Below are positions 34,860 to 39,655 of a stretch of 39,655 bases of DNA, piece after piece. A program made the translations under genes and the position numbers. This DNA comes from Planctomycetaceae bacterium (GTDB taxonomy: Bacteria > Planctomycetota > Planctomycetia > Planctomycetales > Planctomycetaceae). The stretch spans positions 1 to 39,655 of the forward strand of contig JADZEF010000328.1 in NCBI GenBank assembly GCA_020850695.1. The letters run 5' to 3'. The stretch's first letter is position 1. Each line of letters begins with the position of its first letter. The notes under the pieces are model-generated. The model did no database searches. It was not told where the DNA came from and saw only the letters and a program-made list of their open reading frames with translations.

Positions 34860-34871
34860 GGGAGCGCTCCC
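34860..34871 (+). promoter_or_regulatory. Palindrome covering the ribosome binding site of the double-receiver gene
   Basis: GGGAGCGCTCCC is a perfect 12-bp palindrome ending directly before the ATG at 34872. Its GGGAG is the only ribosome binding site, so hairpin or duplex formation between transcripts could hide it and lower translation. Confidence 0.35.
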
Positions 34872-35612
34872 ATGTCGACACGACACCCCTCCGTTCTCGT
34901 CGTGGACGACGAGATCGACATCTGCAACAACCTGTCCGACATCCTGACGGCTTTCGGCTACGACGTCGAAACGGCGACCAACGGGTTCGCCGCTCTCGAC
35001 CTGGTGCAGCGCCGCCCCTTCGACGTCGCCCTGCTCGATCTCAAGATGCCCGGCATGGACGGCCTGACGCTCTACCGCAAGCTGAAGAAGCTGCGGGCGG
35101 GGACCGTCGCGATGCTGGTCACGGCGTATGCCGGCGGCGACACGACCCGCGAAGCGATCGATGCCGGCGCCTGGCAGGTCCTTCCGAAGCCGGTCGACGT
35201 CGGACGGCTGCTGGGCGAAGTCGAGCGCGTCGTCGGCCAGCCGACGCTCCTCGTCGTGGATGACGACGCCGATCTCTGCGAAAACCTGTGGCAGATCCTG
35301 CGCCAGAAAGACTTCCGGGTCTGCCTCGCCCACTCTCATGACGAGGCGACGCGCAAGCTTCAAGAGAATCCGTATCGAATCATCCTGCTCGACCTCAAGC
35401 TCCCTGGCGGCAATGGGGTCGGCCTGATGGAGACGATCCGCGAGAGCAACCCCGAGGCGAAGATCGTCGTCATCACGGGGCACCGCTCCGAACTCGAAGA
35501 GACGATCGACCGCGTGCTCAGCGAAGGAGCCGAGGGAGTGTGCTACAAGCCCTTCGACGTGAATCGGCTTCTGGAGATGATTCAGCACGCCGCGGAACAG
35601 AATCGCACCTGA
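34872..35612 (+). CDS. Double-receiver response regulator without output domain
   Basis: A 246-residue protein of two receiver domains. The first (7-120) has Asp56 in 'ALLDLKMPGMDG' and Lys106 in 'LPKPVD'. The second (125-240) has Asp174 in 'ILLDLKLPGG' and Lys in 'CYKPFD'. Both acidic pockets ('VVDDE', 'VVDDD') are intact. There is no DNA-binding or enzyme domain, so it probably relays or sinks phosphate from the globin-coupled kinase encoded just upstream. Downstream on the plus strand there is no further gene; the convergent hpf remnant and a small minus-strand gene follow. Confidence 0.9.
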   Translation: MSTRHPSVLVVDDEIDICNNLSDILTAFGYDVETATNGFAALDLVQRRPFDVALLDLKMPGMDGLTLYRKLKKLRAGTVAMLVTAYAGGDTTREAIDAGAWQVLPKPVDVGRLLGEVERVVGQPTLLVVDDDADLCENLWQILRQKDFRVCLAHSHDEATRKLQENPYRIILLDLKLPGGNGVGLMETIRESNPEAKIVVITGHRSELEETIDRVLSEGAEGVCYKPFDVNRLLEMIQHAAEQNRT

Positions 35613-35653
35613 GTGTTCACGCGCGGCCCGCAACTCCCAAACGGGAATCGATC

Positions 35654-35847
35654 TCAAGCTCCGACGACGTGCTCGCTCGGGTGGTGGTCTGCGGAGACAT
35701 ACTCGCTGAGTTGTCGCCGCATGCAGTCAAAGGCTTCACGCACCGCGGCCGCCAGGTTCTGCGCCGCCACATGTCCGGTCGGATGACTCGGAGGCGCCGA
35801 TGCCGTTGCACGCCAGCGCGATCACCAGAGGCGACGTGTTCCTGAGT
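35654..35847 (-). pseudogene. Decayed hibernation-factor (HPF) remnant
   Basis: On the minus strand, one frame reads 'HPTGHVAAQNLAAAVREAFD' and then 'CMRRQLSEYV', which lines up with 'EHHAAEDVRVALREAFDSMR' and 'RQLEDYV' of the intact factor at 18471-19016. Upstream of about 35790 the resemblance moves to another frame ('SPLVIALACNGIGAS'), so there is a frameshift, and a TGA closes the first frame near 35829. The first half of the domain and the start are missing. I read it as a broken second hpf copy. The remaining bases 35613-35653 and 35848-35905 hold nothing clear. Confidence 0.6.
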
Positions 35848-35905
35848 GTTGAAGGCGAACAAGCAGAGCCGTCAGGAAGCATGTCGTTCCCAAGCGGGCG
35901 GCTCC

Positions 35906-36142
35906 TCACTGCTCTTTCCGCTCTTCCTTGAACTCATCTCCGGTTTGCATTTGGGGTGCCGTCCAGGACAGGCGGGAATTACTCATCCGCAATGCTCTCT
36001 CTTCGGGAGACCATTTCTCCCGGATGCGGGCGCACTCCGCGAGAATCTCTTCGGCGGTCGGCGTGTACGACGCTCGCGGACCTCTGGTCCGACGGTCTGG
36101 TGTCGAGGCGGCTTTCATTTCAGTCTCGTCCGGGTTAGGCAT
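35906..36142 (-). CDS. Small 78-residue hypothetical protein
   Basis: A charged protein with a disordered Arg- and Thr-rich start and a helical middle, 'TAEEILAECARIREKWSPEE' followed by 'RALRM'. Short planctomycete proteins with a similar 'E..R..WSPEER..R' segment are common, but I know no function. The ribosome binding site is poor. It lies 58 bases downstream of the second universal stress gene on the same strand and may be co-transcribed with it. Confidence 0.55.
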   Translation of the reverse strand: MPNPDETEMKAASTPDRRTRGPRASYTPTAEEILAECARIREKWSPEERALRMSNSRLSWTAPQMQTGDEFKEERKEQ

Positions 36143-36159
36143 TCGACAGGCTCATCAAG

Positions 36160-36193
36160 GTGTCCGGACCTGGAATGTGTCCGAACCTGGAAA
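36160..36193. repeat. Two tandem 17-bp repeats
   Basis: GTGTCCGGACCTGGAAT at 36160-36176 is followed at once by GTGTCCGAACCTGGAAA at 36177-36193, with two differences. It sits between the stop of the second usp gene and the 78-residue gene. Confidence 0.55.
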
Positions 36194-36200
36194 AATCGCT

Positions 36201-36656
36201 TCAGGCGGGCGGAGCGCCTTTTCGCTTCACGGTAAGGACGGGACAGGGCGCCGTCCTCACCACCGTTTCTGCAACGCTGCCAAGCAGGATGTGGGCAAGC
36301 CCCGTATTGCCGTGACTGCCGATCACGATGAGATCGATTCCATGTTCGCCGGCGTACCGCACGATCTCCCGTGCGGCGACGCCTTCAACCGCGGCACTCA
36401 CGACCTCCTGCTCCGCCAACGGACCGTTGCCGAGGACATCTCCCGCGAAGGATTCGGTGGCGGGAGTGCGTCGCTCCTCGATTGGCCTGGGCGCGAGAAA
36501 CCGCGCCAGCGAATCGGGAATGACGGCCGATTCAATCACGTGCAGGACATGCAGCACGCCGCCGAACCGCGACGCGAGTTCGGCGGCGAATCGAAGAGCC
36601 GCTTCCGAACTGCTGCTGAAGTCCGTGGGAACGAGGATCTGATTCAAGGAAATCAT
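36201..36656 (-). CDS. Universal stress protein (second of pair)
   Basis: A 151-residue UspA-family protein. The first strand reads 'QILVPTDFSSSSEAAL', and the ATP-binding signature G-x2-G-x9-G-S is complete in 'GSHGNTGLAHILLGS'. These proteins support survival under starvation, hypoxia or oxidative stress, often as ATP-binding dimers. I placed the start at the ATG at 36656, where homology begins and GGAAG lies upstream; the frame is open to 36701, overlapping the previous stop. It follows the first usp gene by 41 bases and should share its promoter. Confidence 0.92.
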   Translation of the reverse strand: MISLNQILVPTDFSSSSEAALRFAAELASRFGGVLHVLHVIESAVIPDSLARFLAPRPIEERRTPATESFAGDVLGNGPLAEQEVVSAAVEGVAAREIVRYAGEHGIDLIVIGSHGNTGLAHILLGSVAETVVRTAPCPVLTVKRKGAPPA

Positions 36657-36697
36657 GGGAACTTCCGCCCGACGAGTACTGACCAGGACTTCGGACA

Positions 36698-37162
36698 TCA
36701 CGGCATGACGAACTGATGACCCTCGGGACGCACCGTCAGAACAGGGCAGGGCGCTTTGCGGACGACGTTTTCCGCCACGCTTCCCATCAGGACGTGGGAC
36801 AACCCCGTCCGTCCGTGCGTCCCCAGCACGATCAGATCAATGTCGTGTTCGCGGGCGTAACGAACGATGGTGACGAGCGGGCTCCCTTCACCAAGCGTGC
36901 GATGGATCTTTCGTTGCGCCGCCCAGGAGGGGTCGAGCGCCTCCTGCAACTTCTTCGTGGCGGCGGCCCGCGACTCCTCGACATAGCTCGGAAAGGCCAT
37001 CCCCATCGCCAGGTCCGGAGTGGCAATCACATGGGTTTCAAGCACGTGGAGCAGGTGCAGCTCCGCCTCAAACTTCTCGGCGAACGCGCAGGCATACCGG
37101 GTTGCGGATGCGGCAAACTCGCTGAAATCGGTCGGAAGAAGAATACGCTGAAGCTGGATCAT
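36698..37162 (-). CDS. Universal stress protein (first of pair)
   Basis: A 154-residue UspA-family protein with 'RILLPTDFSEFAASATRYA' at the start and a complete ATP-binding signature in 'GTHGRTGLSHVLMGS' near residue 120. It resembles its neighbour at 36201-36656 along the whole length, so the pair probably arose by tandem duplication. The ribosome binding site is weak (GGATGG). A sigma-54 motif lies at 37253-37268, giving a leader of about 80 bases. The 11-bp inverted repeat at 37373-37401 lies at enhancer distance. Several usp genes belong to the DosR regulon in mycobacteria. Confidence 0.93.
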   Translation of the reverse strand: MIQLQRILLPTDFSEFAASATRYACAFAEKFEAELHLLHVLETHVIATPDLAMGMAFPSYVEESRAAATKKLQEALDPSWAAQRKIHRTLGEGSPLVTIVRYAREHDIDLIVLGTHGRTGLSHVLMGSVAENVVRKAPCPVLTVRPEGHQFVMP

Positions 37163-37252
37163 GGGCTGCCATCCAATGGATGCCGCACGGGTTTCTTGAG
37201 CGTCCGTTCGCCGGGGGTTGAACGCCGTTCGCTGTCATCGCAGCGTCTCGCA

Positions 37253-37268
37253 CGCAGATGTCGTGCCG
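37253..37268 (-). promoter_or_regulatory. Sigma-54 promoter candidate for the usp pair
   Basis: Read on the minus strand: CGGCACGACATCTGCG, with 10 bases between GG and GC. It is about 91 bases before the first usp start. The inverted repeat at 37373-37401 begins about 105 bp further upstream. Confidence 0.62.
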
Positions 37269-37372
37269 TTTGGTCGAGATCGAATTCGCCCGACCCCTCG
37301 AAGGCGTTTTCCGCGGAACCGCAACAATCATGGAAGGAACTCGCCGGCTGCGACGAGCCGGTTGAGGCGAAT

Positions 37373-37401
37373 TGCCACACATGACTGTGACATGTGTCGC
37401 A
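37373..37401. promoter_or_regulatory. 11-bp inverted repeat in the usp/phosphoribosyltransferase divergent region
   Basis: TGCCACACATG at 37373-37383 and CATGTGTCGCA at 37391-37401 are complementary at 10 of 11 positions, with a 7-base centre. It lies between the two divergent sigma-54 motifs, about 105 bp from the usp one and 180 bp from the other, a suitable place for a shared activator site. It differs from TGTGC-N6-GCACA, so it may bind another regulator. The rest of 37163-37646 holds no gene. Confidence 0.5.
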
Positions 37402-37580
37402 CGACCTCGCGGGCGCATGGGCCGTCTCGGGCCGATCGCCCGGAGTCAATCGAAGAGCCGTGCACGCGGCCCCTCCGCATGCCGACGAAGACCAATGCTT
37501 CAAACGGTCGCGCACGCCGGCCGTGCGGACCAGGAGGCCGCCGGAGCCATCCATCCCGCGAACGGACATTCTTTTGCGTC

Positions 37581-37596
37581 CGGCACGTAACTCGCA
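37581..37596 (+). promoter_or_regulatory. Sigma-54 promoter candidate for the phosphoribosyltransferase gene
   Basis: CGGCACGTAACTCGCA has the GGCACG core and 10 bases between GG and GC. It is 51 bases before the ATG at 37647, a normal leader length. Confidence 0.65.
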
Positions 37597-37646
37597 GGAG
37601 GCTCGCAGGGGGAATAGACATCGTCTGATCCGCGAGGCGCCGAAAC

Positions 37647-38279
37647 ATGTTCTCAGACCGGAACGACGCGGCGCGCCGGCTTGCCGATCTGCTCCGCCGA
37701 TTGACCTTCCGCGACCCTCTGATCCTGGCCATCCCTCGTGGAGGCATGATCGTCGGGACGACTCTCTCGCGCGAGCTCGGTTTCGACCTCGATGTCCTGC
37801 TGTGCCGGAAGCTCCGGCCTCGCGGAATGGACGAAGAGATCGCGGCGGTCTCCGAATCGGGGGCGATCGCGTTCGACCGGTCGGCGCCGAACCTCGGGTC
37901 GCTGACCGCGGAGTCGCTCGTCGAAGACCGGGCCGCCCTGCTGACCGAGATCACGCGGCAACGGTCGGTGTACCGTGCCTTGCGTCCCGCCGCCCGCATC
38001 GCCAATCGGTCGATTCTCATCACGGACGATGGAGTCGTGTCCGGCACGACGATGGCGGCGGCCCTCAACAGCATTCGTCGCGAATTGGCGTCCGAAGTCG
38101 TCGTCGCCGTCCCTGTCGGCCAGCGCGACGCATTGAACACGCTCCGGCGGCGGTGCGACCGCCTGGTCTGTGCGCTCGAAGTCGACGAATTGAAAAACCT
38201 CAAGGATGTCTATAGCGAGTTCCCGCCGGTCAGCGACGACGACTCCATCCAGATCTATCGAAGTACCGTTCTCAAGTAA
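37647..38279 (+). CDS. Phosphoribosyltransferase-family protein
   Basis: A 210-residue type I phosphoribosyltransferase. The PRPP-binding motif is 'ILITDDGVVSGTT' near residues 127-139, with two acidic residues before the glycine turn. The N-terminal 'PLILAIPRGGMIVGTTLSREL' is also typical. The subfamily includes Rv0571c-like proteins of stress regulons rather than a clear purine or pyrimidine salvage enzyme; the base acceptor is unknown. GAGG lies nine bases before the ATG. It has its own sigma-54 motif and is divergent from the usp pair. The 161 bases to the convergent regulator gene show no terminator. Confidence 0.87.
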   Translation: MFSDRNDAARRLADLLRRLTFRDPLILAIPRGGMIVGTTLSRELGFDLDVLLCRKLRPRGMDEEIAAVSESGAIAFDRSAPNLGSLTAESLVEDRAALLTEITRQRSVYRALRPAARIANRSILITDDGVVSGTTMAAALNSIRRELASEVVVAVPVGQRDALNTLRRRCDRLVCALEVDELKNLKDVYSEFPPVSDDDSIQIYRSTVLK

Positions 38280-38440
38280 GCAGGAACAGGCGACTCCAGC
38301 GAGACGATGGCTGGCTGCCGTCGACTGATTGCCGCGGCGAGCGGCTGGCTTCCGGCCTCAGTCCAAGGCCTTTCAACGTCCATTCGACAGCGCACCGGAG
38401 CAGCGGGGATGCTCGGACGTCCGCGTCGCACCGCGACCCG

Positions 38441-39655
38441 TCAATCCGGCTGATGGACGCCGTAACGCTCCAGCAGCCGGTACAAGGTCCGGCGATTCAC
38501 CCCGAGAGCCCGGGCCGCGCGGGCCTTGTTGCCCTTCTCGCGTTCGAGCACGGCCAGCACGTGGCTCTGCTCGATCGACGCCAGATCGTCAACGACACCC
38601 AGAGCATCCCTGGGCTCCGATTCGGCGATCGGAACCGCCCGATCGGCCGGACGACAGATCTCCGGCGGAAGATCTGCCTGGTGGATCACGCCGTCGTCCG
38701 CAAGGATCTTCGCCCGCTCGATCGCGTTGATCAGCTGACGCACGTTTCCAGGCCAATCGTACGACTCGATGGCCCTCAGCGCGTCCGGCTCGATCGTCCA
38801 GTCGGGCGTCAGAAAATGCTGCACCAGCAGCGGAATGTCTCCGGCTCGCTCCCGCAACGGCGGAAGACGCATCGAGAGGACATTGATGCGATAGAACAGA
38901 TCCTCGCGAAACCGACCCTGCCGCACCTCGTCCGCAAGATTCCGATTGGTCGCCGCGAGGATCCGCACGTCGGCTTTCCGCTCCTTGATCGATCCGACGC
39001 GGCGGAACGAGCCATCTTCGAGGACCCGCAGCAGCTTCGCCTGCAACGCGGGCGCGAGCTCGCCGATTTCATCGATGAACAGCGTTCCATGGTCGGCGAC
39101 CTCGAACAACCCCGGCTTGGCGGCCACCGCGCCCGTGAAGGCCCCTTTTTCATGTCCGAACAGCTCGCTTTCCAGGAGTTGCTCGGGCAGGGCCGCACAA
39201 TTGATGATCACGAACGGCTGGTCGGCCCGCCGGCTGTGCTTCTGCAGCGCCCGCGCCACCAGTTCCTTTCCCGTTCCGCTCTCTCCCAGGATGAGGATCG
39301 GCGAATTCGACGGCCCGGCCCGCTCGATCAACCGGAAGACGTCCTGCATGGCGCGGGAGCCGCCGATCATGTTCGTCCGAGGCCGTTCCCGTTCGACCAG
39401 CGCCCTCAACTGGGCATTCTGCTTCCGAAGCTGGCCCGCTTCGTAGGCCTTCGCGCATCGCCGCTCGATCTCGACCAGCGGACAGGGCTTGGTGAGAAAG
39501 TCATACGCGCCAAGCCGCATCGCCTCGACGGCCGTCTCGATCGTCCCGGTGCCCGTCAGAAAAATGACCTGCATTTCGCTGTGGCGTTCCGTCAGTTGCC
39601 GCATCAGCTCCAGGCCCGTCATCCCGGGCCTCACCATGTCGAAAATGCCGACGTC
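38441..39655 (-). CDS. NtrC-family sigma-54-dependent response regulator (5' end beyond the window)
   Basis: 404 residues are visible and the frame runs off the right edge. The remaining part of the receiver starts at 'DVGIFDMVRPGMTG', whose Asp before 'MVRPGM' is the phospho-acceptor, and includes the Lys of 'LTKPCP'. The AAA+ domain has Walker A 'GESGTGKE', the sigma-54-contacting 'GAFTGA' loop and Walker B 'GTLFIDEIGEL'. The C-terminus is a Fis-type HTH, 'KARAARALGVNRRTLYRLLE'. It should activate RpoN promoters after phosphorylation. It is the only such activator in the window and lies beside six sigma-54 motifs, so it is the prime candidate to bind the TGTGC-N6-GCACA sites. That link is inferred. 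Confidence 0.95.
   Translation of the reverse strand, partial: DVGIFDMVRPGMTGLELMRQLTERHSEMQVIFLTGTGTIETAVEAMRLGAYDFLTKPCPLVEIERRCAKAYEAGQLRKQNAQLRALVERERPRTNMIGGSRAMQDVFRLIERAGPSNSPILILGESGTGKELVARALQKHSRRADQPFVIINCAALPEQLLESELFGHEKGAFTGAVAAKPGLFEVADHGTLFIDEIGELAPALQAKLLRVLEDGSFRRVGSIKERKADVRILAATNRNLADEVRQGRFREDLFYRINVLSMRLPPLRERAGDIPLLVQHFLTPDWTIEPDALRAIESYDWPGNVRQLINAIERAKILADDGVIHQADLPPEICRPADRAVPIAESEPRDALGVVDDLASIEQSHVLAVLEREKGNKARAARALGVNRRTLYRLLERYGVHQPD

Noticed and set aside
38042..38057. CGGCACGACGATGGCG with 10-base GG-to-GC spacing
   Set aside because: It lies inside the PRPP-binding motif of the phosphoribosyltransferase, where the amino-acid sequence explains the bases, and no gene starts downstream on that strand.
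1..39655. tRNA, rRNA, CRISPR array, prophage or complete insertion sequence
   Set aside because: None was recognised on either strand; no transposase or integrase motif appears in the translated frames.

Overview
The window looks like a piece of a planctomycete chromosome (order Planctomycetales or a relative). It is GC-rich, and its first 18 kb carries families typical of that phylum: a PVC-type membrane-independent CxxCH cytochrome protein with a beta-propeller and HEAT repeats, a twin-arginine DUF1501 protein, a long Ser/Thr kinase with one transmembrane helix, a neutral ceramidase-like protein, and an LptD/OstA-like outer-membrane protein. No rRNA, tRNA, CRISPR array or complete insertion sequence was seen.

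Layout. 1-428: a cluster of palindromes and the leader of a small membrane protein. 429-17493: ordinary housekeeping and cell-envelope genes on both strands (DUF2062-like membrane protein, endonuclease/exonuclease/phosphatase, LptD-like, PVC cytochrome, LRR lipoprotein, kinase, small unknown, ceramidase, DUF1501, TPR). Gaps here hold imperfect hairpin repeats at 8344-8476 and 14656-14767. 17494-18470: a 176-bp nested inverted-repeat element, a decayed MacB-type permease tail, and the first sigma-54 promoter with paired upstream sites. 18471-39655: a dense stress and signalling island. It holds a hibernation factor fused to a cold-shock domain, an APH/AAA bifunctional protein, Hsp20, a receiver-kinase with a BON protein, a CheB-CheR-PAS-kinase with a FixL-type haem PAS plus a LuxR-type regulator, a PAC2 protein, PEP synthase, a globin-coupled histidine kinase, a double-receiver protein, two universal stress proteins, a phosphoribosyltransferase, and at the right edge a truncated NtrC-family sigma-54 activator.

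Main result. Six sequences of the form (C/T)GGCACG-N4-(A/T)NGC(A/G), with exactly 10 bases between the GG and the GC, lie upstream of six stress-type transcription units: hpf, hsp20, PAC2, the coiled-coil/ppsA/globin-kinase unit, the usp pair, and the phosphoribosyltransferase. I saw none in the intergenic DNA of the first 17.9 kb. At two of them a pair of TGTGC-N6-GCACA palindromes, set 21 bp apart, starts 119 or 120 bp upstream of the promoter GG. That is the geometry of enhancer sites for an NtrC-type activator.

Interpretation. The gene content overlaps strongly with what is known of the mycobacterial DosR dormancy regulon: Rv2004c-like APH/AAA, Hsp20, universal stress proteins, HPF-like protein, phosphoribosyltransferase and haem-based oxygen-sensor kinases. 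Here the control appears to be sigma-54 plus an NtrC-type activator. Two likely oxygen sensors (FixL-like PAS, protoglobin) are encoded in the same island. A GTAAGGG-TTT-CCCTTAC palindrome resembling a rhizobial FixJ box lies in front of the FixL-like kinase. I infer a low-oxygen or energy-starvation survival regulon. The sequence shows the motifs and families; the regulon itself is a hypothesis. Position and spacing counts were made by eye.
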